Assembly: GCA_023391425.1 (NCBI GenBank)
Contig: JAEWAX010000144.1
Coordinates: forward strand, 1-45,871
DNA length: 45,871 bases
Direction: 5' to 3'
DNA from: Bacillota bacterium
Lineage (GTDB): Bacteria > Bacillota > Clostridia > Acetivibrionales > DSM-1351
Part shown: positions 34,877 through 42,706 of the stretch, one piece after another
Layout: each line of letters begins with the position of its first letter
Numbering within the stretch: the first letter of the stretch is position 1
Program-made: the position numbers and the translations under genes
Notes under the pieces: generated by a model
Told to the model about the DNA's origin: nothing
What the model saw: only the letters and a program-made list of their open reading frames with translations
Database searches by the model: none

Positions 34877-34928
34877 TTTGTAGCAATGTTTGTAGCAATG
34901 TTTGTAGCAATGCTTGTAGCAATGCTTG
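34877..34928. repeat. 12-bp tandem minisatellite, about 4.3 units
   Basis: TTTGTAGCAATG is repeated exactly at 34877, 34889 and 34901, with a one-base variant (CTTGTAGCAATG) at 34913 and a partial fifth unit. It separates the two copies of the duplicated trmFO tail. On the plus strand it could encode a short MFVAMFVAML peptide, which I regard as chance. Confidence 0.9.
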
Positions 34929-34972
34929 TAAAACACAATAAGTTTACTCTTGCAGAAAATATGACTAATCAC

Positions 34973-36289
34973 TCACCATTTTTTCACATCATTATAAACT
35001 TGACCTACAATTTCCAAAGAATTTTTGGCTATTTCAGAGTTTCTTTTCTTTTTATCCCGAATACTAGTGTCGACATTACTGAATAGTCCAAAATTCGCAT
35101 TCATTGGTTGGAAATTTCTAACACTGGAATCAGAAATGTAGCTGCTCATAGCTCCAATTGCAGTATTAGTTGGAAAAATAACACTTTCCTTATCAAGGCA
35201 CTTTGCAGCTGCATTTACTCCTGCGACAAACCCTGATGCAGTAGATTCAATATATCCTTCAACTCCTGTAATTTGACCAGCAAAATAAAGAAAATCATTA
35301 TTTCTTACTTTATAAGTGTTATCTAGAAGTTTCGGAGAATTAATGTAAGTATTTCTATGCATCACTCCATACCTTACAAACTCTGCATTCTCTAATCCAG
35401 GAATTAATCTGAATACCCTTTTCTGTTCCGGCCATTTAAGATGAGTTTGAAATCCAACAATATTATAGAGTGTACCATTTGCATTATCCTGTCTGAGTTG
35501 AACTACTGCATAAGGTTTTTCATTGGTTCTTACATCCATTAGTCCTACTGGCTTTAGAGGTCCAAACCTCATTGTATCTTTACCCCTTTGAGCCATACTC
35601 TCAATTGGCATACACCCTTCAAACACCATATTTTTTTCGAAATTCTTTACCTCAGCCAACTCAGCATTAATTATAGCATTATAGAAAATTTCATATTCTT
35701 CCCTGTTCATCGGACAATTGATGTAATCATCTGTTCCTTTTCCATATCTAGCTGCCTTAAAGGCTTTGTCCATATTGATAGAGTCATAAGCTACAATAGG
35801 GGCAGCAGCATCAAAGAAGTGTAGATAATCATCCCCAATTATTTTTTCAATATGCTTAAACATTGGCTCAGATGTTAGAGGCCCAGTAGCAATGATTGTA
35901 ATATTCTCGTCAGGTATTCTATCTTGTTCTCCATATATTATTTCTATATTCTTGATTTCTTTAATAGCCTTTGTGACATATTCAGAGAAGCCCTCTCTAT
36001 CAACTGCCAAGGCTCCTCCTGCTGGAACTCTTGTTGCATCTGCCGCCCTTAGAATTATAGAATCCATTGTTCGAAGCTCTTCTTTTAATAGTCCAACAGC
36101 ATTTTCCAACTGATCCGAGCGTAGTGAATTGCTACAAACAAGTTCTGCAAAGTTTTGAGAATGATGTGCTGGTGAATATTTTTGTGGTTTCATCTCATAT
36201 AACTTTACCCCTATCCCTCTTTTTGCAATTTGATATGCTGCTTCACATCCAGCCAATCCCGCACCAATTACATTTATTGTTTTATTCAT
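34973..36289 (-). CDS. trmFO: tRNA (uracil-54-C5)-methyltransferase TrmFO, folate/FAD-dependent
   Basis: 438 residues from the ATG at 36289, with AGGAGCG upstream; the frame is open further upstream but that runs through the topA terminator. The FAD-binding start MNKTINVIGAGLAGCEAAYQ and the GidA-family region NFAELVCSNSLRSDQLENAV are clear, and VGFQTHLKWPEQKRVFRLIP is typical. It makes ribothymidine-54 in tRNA using methylene-tetrahydrofolate. Length matches the family. The gene ends NDVKKW, a tail duplicated 130 bp downstream. Confidence 0.96.
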   Translation of the reverse strand: MNKTINVIGAGLAGCEAAYQIAKRGIGVKLYEMKPQKYSPAHHSQNFAELVCSNSLRSDQLENAVGLLKEELRTMDSIILRAADATRVPAGGALAVDREGFSEYVTKAIKEIKNIEIIYGEQDRIPDENITIIATGPLTSEPMFKHIEKIIGDDYLHFFDAAAPIVAYDSINMDKAFKAARYGKGTDDYINCPMNREEYEIFYNAIINAELAEVKNFEKNMVFEGCMPIESMAQRGKDTMRFGPLKPVGLMDVRTNEKPYAVVQLRQDNANGTLYNIVGFQTHLKWPEQKRVFRLIPGLENAEFVRYGVMHRNTYINSPKLLDNTYKVRNNDFLYFAGQITGVEGYIESTASGFVAGVNAAAKCLDKESVIFPTNTAIGAMSSYISDSSVRNFQPMNANFGLFSNVDTSIRDKKKRNSEIAKNSLEIVGQVYNDVKKW

Positions 36290-36340
36290 ATTAACGCTCC
36301 TCGTCATACATAAAATAATGAAAATTCTTGATAGCTGTAA

Positions 36341-36380
36341 ATAAAAACAAACCGAAAGAGCTTTATGCACTTCCGGCTTT
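36341..36380 (-). terminator. Rho-independent terminator after topA
   Basis: On the minus strand, AAAGCCGGAAG (36380-36370) pairs with CTTTCGGTTT (36358-36349) around an 11-nt loop, followed by TTTGTTTTTAT (36348-36341). It lies between the topA stop (36427) and the trmFO start (36289), so trmFO probably depends on read-through or its own promoter. Confidence 0.75.
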
Positions 36381-36426
36381 GTAATAAAACATACTAGATA
36401 ATACTTCTCTTACTAAAATATTAAAT

Positions 36427-38685
36427 CTATTTAGCCTTTTTCGCTGTAGACTTCTTCTTAACCGTAGATTTCTTTTTCGTTGCAGAACCCTTCTTAGCTG
36501 CGGATACCTTTTTAGTCGTAGCTTCTTCCTTTACTACAGATTTCTTTTTTGTTGCTGATTCTTTTTTTACTGCAGAATCCTTTTTGGCTGTAGCTTCCTT
36601 TTTGGCTGTAGCTTCTGCATTACTTGGACATTTTTCATTACTACAATTCAATATCATTTTTTTGCCCACAAATTTCTGAAGCATAAAAGACCCACAGATA
36701 GGACAAGTTTCTTTACTTGGCATATCCCAGCTCATAAAAGGACATTCTGGATTTCTCTCGCAACCTATATATTTTCTACCCTTTCTTGTCTTTTTTATAA
36801 GCACTTTACCTTGGCAAATGGGGCACAAAACACCTGCATCTTCAACAATAGCTTTTGTGTTTCTACATTCTGGAAAGCCCGGACACGCTAAAAACGTACC
36901 AAATCTTCCACGTTTTACAACCATAAATTTTCCGCATTTATCACATTGAACATCAGAAACCTCTACAGGTAGTTCCACATCTCCAATACTTTCCTCAGCT
37001 GCTTTTAATACACCTTCAAAAGAAGAATAGAAATCTTTCAGAACATCCTTCCACTCTTTTTCACCTTCTGCAACTGCATCAAGCTTATCTTCCATCTGTG
37101 CAGTAAACTCAGCATCAACTATATCTTCAAAGTGCTTTTTCATAATTTCATTAACTATTTTACCTAATTCAGTAGGCATTAAATATTTCTTTTCTTTGAT
37201 AGCATACCCTCTTGATAGAATAGTCGATATTGTAGGAGCATACGTACTAGGTCTACCTATACCTCTTTCTTCAAGAGCTCTTACTAAGGTTGCCTCAGTA
37301 TACCTAGCAGGTGGTTGAGTGAAATGCTGTTTAGGTGTGTTATCTTTGAGTTCAAGAACATCACCTTCAAAAAGCTGCGGAAGATTGTTTTCTTCGTCTT
37401 CTGATTCTTCATCCTTGCCTTCTATATATAAGACCATAAATCCTGGGAATTTTACCTTTGATCCGCTTGCTTTAAACAAATAATCACCTGCAGAAATATC
37501 AGCATTAACAGTATCATAGATAGCATTAGACATTTGACTTGCTATAAACCTACTCCAAATAAGCTTATAGAGTTTATACTGCTCCGGTGTTAAGGAATCC
37601 TTTATATCATCTGGGGTCAAATCCACATAAGAAGGACGTACAGCTTCATGTGCATCCTGAGAAGCAGACTTATTTTTGTAAATCTTTGGAGTCTGCGGGA
37701 TGTATTCTGACCCATATTTTCCAATAATATATTCTCTGGCTTCAGCTTGAGCTTCATCTGATATCCTTGTTGAGTCAGTTCTCATATAGGTTATTAATCC
37801 CACTGACCCTCGGCCTTTTATTTCAACACCTTCGTATAGCTTTTGAGCTATCATCATGGTTCTCTTGGTAGTAAAACCCAGCTTTCTTGATGCCTCCTGC
37901 TGTAAAGTACTAGTTATAAAAGGAGCTGCAGCAACTCTTTTCTTTTCTTGCTCCTTGACTTTTTGGACCAAATATTTACTTTCTGCAATTTCATTTAAAA
38001 TTGCATTTACCTGTTCTTCATTAGTAAGCTCAATTTTTTCACTTTTTGTGCCATAAAATCTAGCTTCAAACATCGGTTTAATACTTGGTTTCGCCAACTT
38101 CGAAATAATTGACCAATATTCTTGGGAAACAAACCCCTCTATTTCTTCCTCTCTATCACAAACCATTTTTGTTGCGACAGATTGGACTCTACCTGCACTA
38201 AGTCCCTTCTTTACTTTTTTCCATAGTAATGGGCTTATTTTATATCCTACTATTCTATCTAAAACTCTTCTAGCCTGCTGTGCATCAACAAGGTCTGTAT
38301 CTATTTCTCTAGGTTGCTTGATTGCACTTTTCACAGCATTCTGAGTTATTTCGTTAAAAGAAACTCTGCATTTCTGCCTTTCATCAATATTCAAAATCTT
38401 GGCTAAATGCCAAGAGATTGCCTCTCCCTCACGGTCAGGGTCAGTTGCGAGAAACACTTTTTTTGCAGCCTTGGCCTCCTTCTTAAGCTTTGCAATAACA
38501 TCACCTTTTCCTCTAATAGTGATGTATTTAGGCTCAAAATTATTCTCAATGTCCACCCCAATTTGGCTTTTAGGTAAATCTCTAACATGTCCTACAGATG
38601 CTTCAACTTTATATCCTTTACCTAAAAACTTGCCGATTGATTTTACTTTTCCAGGTGACTCCACAATAACCAGGTTATCAGCCAT
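36427..38685 (-). CDS. topA: DNA topoisomerase I (type IA)
   Basis: 752 residues. Toprim domain at the start (VIVESPGKVKSIGKFLG, and DPDREGEA at 82-89), catalytic tyrosine Y300 in GLITYMRTDSTR, and three C-terminal zinc fingers (CDKCGKFMV..., CPICQGKVL..., CPICGSFML...). It relaxes negative supercoils. Its last ~60 residues (from about 691) are a Lys/Ala-rich tail of ATAKK/SATKKK-like repeats, probably a DNA-binding extension. GGAGG precedes the ATG. It lies between dprA and trmFO, as in Bacillus. Confidence 0.97.
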   Translation of the reverse strand: MADNLVIVESPGKVKSIGKFLGKGYKVEASVGHVRDLPKSQIGVDIENNFEPKYITIRGKGDVIAKLKKEAKAAKKVFLATDPDREGEAISWHLAKILNIDERQKCRVSFNEITQNAVKSAIKQPREIDTDLVDAQQARRVLDRIVGYKISPLLWKKVKKGLSAGRVQSVATKMVCDREEEIEGFVSQEYWSIISKLAKPSIKPMFEARFYGTKSEKIELTNEEQVNAILNEIAESKYLVQKVKEQEKKRVAAAPFITSTLQQEASRKLGFTTKRTMMIAQKLYEGVEIKGRGSVGLITYMRTDSTRISDEAQAEAREYIIGKYGSEYIPQTPKIYKNKSASQDAHEAVRPSYVDLTPDDIKDSLTPEQYKLYKLIWSRFIASQMSNAIYDTVNADISAGDYLFKASGSKVKFPGFMVLYIEGKDEESEDEENNLPQLFEGDVLELKDNTPKQHFTQPPARYTEATLVRALEERGIGRPSTYAPTISTILSRGYAIKEKKYLMPTELGKIVNEIMKKHFEDIVDAEFTAQMEDKLDAVAEGEKEWKDVLKDFYSSFEGVLKAAEESIGDVELPVEVSDVQCDKCGKFMVVKRGRFGTFLACPGFPECRNTKAIVEDAGVLCPICQGKVLIKKTRKGRKYIGCERNPECPFMSWDMPSKETCPICGSFMLQKFVGKKMILNCSNEKCPSNAEATAKKEATAKKDSAVKKESATKKKSVVKEEATTKKVSAAKKGSATKKKSTVKKKSTAKKAK

Positions 38686-38981
38686 TTTTTTCCTCCGTGA
38701 CTAAATTCTTATGCACTAAATATTTGCTTATACAAATTTATTAAACAACTACTAATTTAAACTGGATTTTTAAATCTGTCAACCTTACATTAATAATATA
38801 ATATCTAAAAACAAATAAAAAATAAGCAAATACCTAACAAAATACTACCATTAGTAGGTATATATGGAATTTATTATTTTAGGTTCATATTTGAGATTAT
38901 GCACATTTAATTATAATTTATGACTATGAATTACTAAATAATATAATACTATCTTAAAAAGAGAAATAATATGCTATTTTC
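38686..38981. other. AT-rich intergenic region between dprA and topA
   Basis: 296 bp of very AT-rich DNA. I see no gene or clear terminator. A topA promoter is likely here but I could not single one out. Confidence 0.4.
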
Positions 38982-40106
38982 CTATAAACACATATCAAAT
39001 ATTTTGCCCGGCTGCTGTGTGATAATACCTTTCATCTCCAACATAAAAAGAATACTATTCACTTCCTTTGTTGGAATATTGCTTCTTTCAATTATCTCAT
39101 CAATGTGATGAATTCCATTTGATATGATTTTTGCAATTCTAATTTCCTGGGTGCTTAAACCTTTAAAAATGCTAAAGTCCGTTTTATTATTTTTCTTTGA
39201 ATAATCATTGTTTAATTCAATATCAATGTCCAGTTCTCTATATCCAAACTCCTCTAGAATATCTTCTGCACAAGTCACCATTTTTGCTCCATCTTTAATT
39301 AGTCTGTTTGTACCCTTACTGTATACACAATCGATATTTCCTGGAATAGCAAATACTTCTCTTCCCTGCTCTAGAGCATAGCAAGCAGTTATTAAAGAGC
39401 CACTTCTTCTAGCTGCCTCAACAACTAACACACCAGAACATAATCCACTAATTATTCTGTTTCTTGCGGGGAAATTATGTTGGAGCGGAGGCATTCCAGG
39501 AGGATATTCAGATAGAACTAAACCATCTGATTTTATTATAGCTTCAAAAAGCCCCTTATTTTCAGGTGGATAAATAGTATCAAGTCCACAACCTAAAACT
39601 GCTATTGTTTGGCCACCCGCGTCCAAGCACCCTTCATGCGCGATTCTGTCAATACCTCTTGCAAGACCACTAACAATCTGAACTTTTCTCATTGCTAGCT
39701 CATATGATAACTTTTTTGCAGAAAAAGCACCATAATTTGTAGTTCTTCGTGAACCTACAATTGCCATAGCAAAATCATTAATTTCAAATTTCCCGTTGTA
39801 GTATAAAGCAATAGGCGGATCATATATCTGCTTCAAATTGCTGGGATATTTATCATCAAATATGTTAACCATTTTTATATTATGCTTAATCATTGATTTG
39901 TAGATTTGACTTGTTTTTTCTCTATTCTGTTTATCCAATATCTCTTGTATATTCTTTTGTGTCAAAAGTCTAGTCTGTTTAAGCTCATTCTCTGACATTT
40001 CATATATAATCCTCGGGTGCTTATACATTTTAAGCAATCCCATTGCCTTAACTGCTCCCATCCCATCTAACGAGGATATCCATATCCAATATTCTATTTC
40101 CTTCAT
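38982..40106 (-). CDS. dprA: DNA-processing protein DprA/Smf
   Basis: 374 residues. The Rossmann core is clear: AIVGSRRTTNYG, VSGLARGIDRIAHEGCLDAG, VLGCGLDTIYP and PLQHNFPARNRIISGL. The C-terminal ~65 residues form a winged-helix-like end (LSTQEIRIAKIISNGIHHID). DprA loads RecA on incoming single-stranded DNA during transformation and is also kept in many non-competent bacteria. GGGGGAAA precedes the ATG. It is followed by topA after ~300 bp and preceded by comM. Confidence 0.96.
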   Translation of the reverse strand: MKEIEYWIWISSLDGMGAVKAMGLLKMYKHPRIIYEMSENELKQTRLLTQKNIQEILDKQNREKTSQIYKSMIKHNIKMVNIFDDKYPSNLKQIYDPPIALYYNGKFEINDFAMAIVGSRRTTNYGAFSAKKLSYELAMRKVQIVSGLARGIDRIAHEGCLDAGGQTIAVLGCGLDTIYPPENKGLFEAIIKSDGLVLSEYPPGMPPLQHNFPARNRIISGLCSGVLVVEAARRSGSLITACYALEQGREVFAIPGNIDCVYSKGTNRLIKDGAKMVTCAEDILEEFGYRELDIDIELNNDYSKKNNKTDFSIFKGLSTQEIRIAKIISNGIHHIDEIIERSNIPTKEVNSILFMLEMKGIITQQPGKIFDMCL

Positions 40107-40162
40107 ATTTTCCCCCTTAACCTTACTATATTTTTTATTTTATTTGTTATTTTCTTACCTAT

Positions 40163-40191
40163 TTTATATAAACAGAGCTCTTGGCGAACAA
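40163..40191 (-). promoter_or_regulatory. Candidate promoter for dprA
   Basis: TTGTTC (40186-40191), a 17-bp spacer and TATAAA (40163-40168) on the minus strand, about 55 bp upstream of the dprA start. The -35 overlaps the edge of the dispersed repeat at 40186-40215. Confidence 0.45.
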
Positions 40192-40215
40192 TTCATCTGA
40201 ACTAAGTCTTCTTTA
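40186..40215. repeat. Dispersed 30-bp repeat, copy 2 (dprA-comM gap)
   Basis: Matches 27168-27197 with 29 of 30 identical bases. It is followed at about 40238-40259 by a GC-richer hairpin, CCCACACTT, a 4-nt loop and AAGTGGGGG. Together these stand out from the AT-rich surroundings as a repeat-type intergenic element. Confidence 0.8.
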
Positions 40216-40288
40216 TACAGGGTCATAGCGCCGCTTATCCCACACTTATAGAAGTGGGGGTATTAGCGTCGGTAGACTTCGGATTACT

Positions 40289-41818
40289 TCATAACTTAAT
40301 TCTGTCTAAACTCCTATACTGTATTGCCTCTGCAACATGCTCAGATTTTATTTTTTCAGAGCCCTCCATATCAGCAATTGTTCTCGCAACCTTTAATATT
40401 CTGTTATGTGCTCTTGCACTAAGTCCAAGTTTTTCAAATGCTCTTCGGAGTAAATTTGACGTATATCTGTCTAATTCACAATATTTTTTTATTAGTGCAG
40501 GCGACAGTTCAGAGTTTGAAAAAATACCTAAGCCCTTATATCTTTGTAGTTGTAAGTTCCTAGCTTTATTTACTCTCTCACGAATAACAGCGGAGGTCTC
40601 TTCCACTGAATTTTTTGCTAGGTCATCATACTTAACAGGATGTACTTCTGCATGAATATCAATCCTGTCTAAAAGCGGTTGACTAAGCTTTCCAAAATAT
40701 TGTTGAACCATTTTGGGGGTACAATTACAATTTTTTGTCGGATCTAAATAGAACCCGCACTTACATGGATTCGCAGCACAAATCAATGTTGTTTTTGCTG
40801 GATAAGTTATACTACTATTTGCCCTAGAAATACAAATCTCACCATCTTCCAAAGGTTGGCGCAATACCTCAATCGCATCCTTACTAAACTCCGGGAACTC
40901 ATCTAGAAATAGAACACCATAATGTGCGAGACTTACTTCACCAGGTTTTATATGTTTTCCACCTCCTACAAGTGAAATGTCTGAAACTGTGTGATGTGGG
41001 CTTCTAAAGGGTCTGGTTGTAATTAGAGAGGTTTTTTGAGGTAGTAATCCAGAAACACTATATATTTTTGTGATTTCTAGTGCTTCTTCAAATGTCATAT
41101 TTGGAAGTATTGTTGGAAGCCGTTTTGCTAACATAGTTTTGCCACTACCAGGAGCTCCAACCATTAGGAGATTATGAGCTCCACAAGCTGCAACCTCCAT
41201 TGCTCTTTTGACACTAGCCTGTCCCTTAACATCACAAAAATCCATCGAATCACTTACATTATTATTGAATAGGTTATCTATATCAACTGTATACGGGCTT
41301 ATAACCTCTTCACCATTTAAATGTTTTATTATTGATATGAGTGTTTTTACAGGTATTATATTGGCATTCTTGATTACAGCAGCCTCATCTGCATTTGATT
41401 CTGGTACAAATATATTTTTTATCCCGTTTGCAACTGCACAGCTCACCATAGATAGTATACCTACTACTGATTTAATTCCTCCATCTAAAGATAGTTCTCC
41501 TAGGAACATGTAGGTATCCAACTCATTATTAACTATTGTTCCAGATGCAACTAGGATTCCTAATGCAACCGAAACATCATAGACTGATCCTTCTTTTCTA
41601 AGGTTTGCAGGAGCAAGATTTATTGTTATCCGTCTGACAGGAAAGTCTACTCCACTGTTTTTAATTGCAGCCCGCACTCTCTCTCTTGATTCTCTAACCG
41701 CCGTATCTCCTAGCCCTACAATATCAAATGTAGGTATACCGTTACTTATATCTGTCTCAACCTCAACTATACGCCCGTCAATTCCCATTAATGCACAACT
41801 ATTTATTTTTGAAACCAT
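40289..41818 (-). CDS. comM: Mg-chelatase-like AAA+ protein ComM/YifB
   Basis: 509 residues. N-terminal Lon-like S5 domain (IVEVETDISNGIPTFDIVGL, RITINLAPANLRKEGSVYDV), AAA+ core with Walker A GAPGSGKT at 221-228, Walker B-like VLFLDEFPEF, and a C-terminal Mg-chelatase lid (KLGLSARAHNRILKVARTI). ComM in transformable bacteria acts as a branch-migration helicase during recombination. AGAGGT precedes the ATG. Pairing with dprA suggests a DNA uptake/recombination theme, though no competence machinery is present here. Confidence 0.95.
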   Translation of the reverse strand: MVSKINSCALMGIDGRIVEVETDISNGIPTFDIVGLGDTAVRESRERVRAAIKNSGVDFPVRRITINLAPANLRKEGSVYDVSVALGILVASGTIVNNELDTYMFLGELSLDGGIKSVVGILSMVSCAVANGIKNIFVPESNADEAAVIKNANIIPVKTLISIIKHLNGEEVISPYTVDIDNLFNNNVSDSMDFCDVKGQASVKRAMEVAACGAHNLLMVGAPGSGKTMLAKRLPTILPNMTFEEALEITKIYSVSGLLPQKTSLITTRPFRSPHHTVSDISLVGGGKHIKPGEVSLAHYGVLFLDEFPEFSKDAIEVLRQPLEDGEICISRANSSITYPAKTTLICAANPCKCGFYLDPTKNCNCTPKMVQQYFGKLSQPLLDRIDIHAEVHPVKYDDLAKNSVEETSAVIRERVNKARNLQLQRYKGLGIFSNSELSPALIKKYCELDRYTSNLLRRAFEKLGLSARAHNRILKVARTIADMEGSEKIKSEHVAEAIQYRSLDRIKL

Positions 41819-41887
41819 TATGAGATACCTCTTTTCTAAAATATTTAAATAATCTATTACATTTCCTTTAATTTAAACAAAATCCTT

Positions 41888-41923
41888 AAAGTTCAGAGAG
41901 AATTTTTTCTTTCTCTGAACTTT
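41888..41923. terminator. Perfect 12-bp hairpin upstream of comM
   Basis: AAAGTTCAGAGA (41888-41899) and its exact complement (41912-41923) flank a 12-nt loop. Neither side has a good T-tract. It could end the minus-strand toxin transcript from 42261 or separate it from comM. Confidence 0.5.
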
Positions 41924-42033
41924 AACCATCATCTGAAAAACTTCTTTATTATTTTTTTACTAATCAATTTATTCACCAACTCTCATTGCCATATATATTA
42001 GTAGTCCGCACCTAAAAAAATATTTGGATAATG

Positions 42034-42061
42034 TTTACTTTTGATTAAAATTTGATATGAT
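42034..42061 (+). promoter_or_regulatory. Predicted promoter of the antisense RNA
   Basis: TTTACT (42034-42039), a 16-bp spacer and TATGAT (42056-42061) on the plus strand. A start at about 42068-42070 would place the RNA 5' end at the conserved GGTGATTGG. Confidence 0.6.
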
Positions 42062-42069
42062 AAATATAA

Positions 42070-42163
42070 GGTGATTGGATATCCGCAAGATGCAGCAGTC
42101 ATTCTACTTTATGATTAAACAGCTTAATCACTCTGTATTGTGAGTACAGGGTGATTATTTTTT
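42070..42163 (+). ncRNA. Putative antisense antitoxin RNA of a type I toxin-antitoxin locus
   Basis: About 94 nt, predicted from the promoter at 42034-42061 to a strong terminator. The terminator has AATCACTCTGTA (42126-42137), a 7-nt loop, TACAGGGTGATT (42145-42156) and a T-run at 42158-42163. The RNA has no obvious open reading frame with a ribosome-binding site. It is convergent with the toxin gene and overlaps its last 13 codons (42124-42163), the 3'-overlap geometry known from txpA/RatA-type systems. Its first ~32 nt nearly repeat the leader of the toxin mRNA. The call is inference from sequence only. Confidence 0.65.
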
Positions 42164-42261
42164 CGCTCATTCATCTTGATTATTTTTATAGCCAAGTAGA
42201 GAAAAGACATAAGAAACATTGAAAACATTATCAATATAGATATTGATTGGAATGTAATCAT
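42124..42261 (-). CDS. Holin-like small hydrophobic toxin peptide (type I TA candidate)
   Basis: 45 residues, opening MITFQSISILIMFSMFLMSF, then LYLAIKIIKMNERKNNH and ending PVLTIQSD. AAGGGGTGG precedes the ATG by about six bases. One membrane helix (about 7-28) with a short polar start and a basic C-terminal tail matches the 'putative holin-like toxin' group of Firmicutes, whose members start M-x-x-F/Y-x-x-[LI]-S-x-[LM]-I. The C-terminal 12 codons are encoded by the arms of the terminator of the antisense RNA. The predicted effect is membrane damage if translated without antisense control; no experiment supports it here. Confidence 0.7.
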   Translation of the reverse strand: MITFQSISILIMFSMFLMSFLYLAIKIIKMNERKNNHPVLTIQSD

Positions 42262-42294
42262 ATCCGCCACCCCTTCTTTTGTGAGATGGGTATG

Positions 42295-42326
42295 TGACTA
42301 ATGCACCCTGCATATATCCAATCACC
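42295..42326 (-). repeat. Toxin mRNA leader segment, inverted copy of the antisense RNA 5' end
   Basis: Read on the minus strand it starts GGTGATTGGATAT, goes on through TGCAGGGTGCA and ends AGTCA; 42070-42101 on the plus strand starts the same and matches 26 of 32 positions. Thus the two convergent RNAs would carry nearly the same 5' sequence. CAGGGTG in this leader is complementary to CACCCTG in the toxin 3' hairpin. Confidence 0.75.
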
Positions 42327-42420
42327 ATAATTAGCGATAGGATTTGTTATTGACCAGCTGAATTTTTACCGAAATATTTTAGGAAAAAGCTTGCTTAAGA
42401 GAAAATCAGATATAGAAGTT

Positions 42421-42445
42421 AAAAAGGTAATTTTTCTACCTTTTT
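42421..42445. terminator. Symmetric hairpin terminator between nrdR and the toxin locus
   Basis: AAAAAGGTA (42421-42429), a 7-nt loop and TACCTTTTT (42437-42445). Because the stem itself ends in T on both strands it could act in both directions. Confidence 0.6.
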
Positions 42446-42651
42446 GAACAATATTTGTATTATATCATAGATTTATCAATAAATCACCTATTATTTTACA
42501 TTTTTTCAATCATAAGTAATCAATTTGATATATAAGACCAAACAATATTGGATGTAGTACAAAACAGAATTAATCGAGTCAAATTAATTTGCTTCACATA
42601 TTTTGTAAAAAACCACTTGAAATTAATGGTATTTAAAACTGAGAAAAATAT
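42446..42651. other. AT-rich non-coding stretch between two terminators
   Basis: No gene, repeat or promoter that I can support. Confidence 0.4.
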
Positions 42652-42706
42652 AAAAAAAACAGCACTCTTGATTAGAACGCATAGTTATATTCAAAAGTGT
42701 TGTTTT
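42646..42706 (-). terminator. Rho-independent terminator of nrdR
   Basis: On the minus strand, AAAACAACACTTTTGA (42706-42691) pairs with TCAAGAGTGCTGTTTT (42671-42656, two G-U pairs) around a 19-nt loop and runs into a T-tract of eight. It lies ~75 bp after the nrdR stop. Confidence 0.75.

Noticed and set aside
34886..35086. Plus-strand reading frame with MFVAMFVAMLVAML start
   Set aside because: It is produced by the 12-bp minisatellite and then runs antisense through trmFO; no ribosome-binding site and no family.
36290..36370. Longer TrmFO N-terminus
   Set aside because: It would cover the topA terminator; the FAD-binding motif begins right after the ATG at 36289, which has AGGAG upstream.
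38686..38981. Second small toxin gene
   Set aside because: The gap has no short hydrophobic reading frame with a ribosome-binding site.
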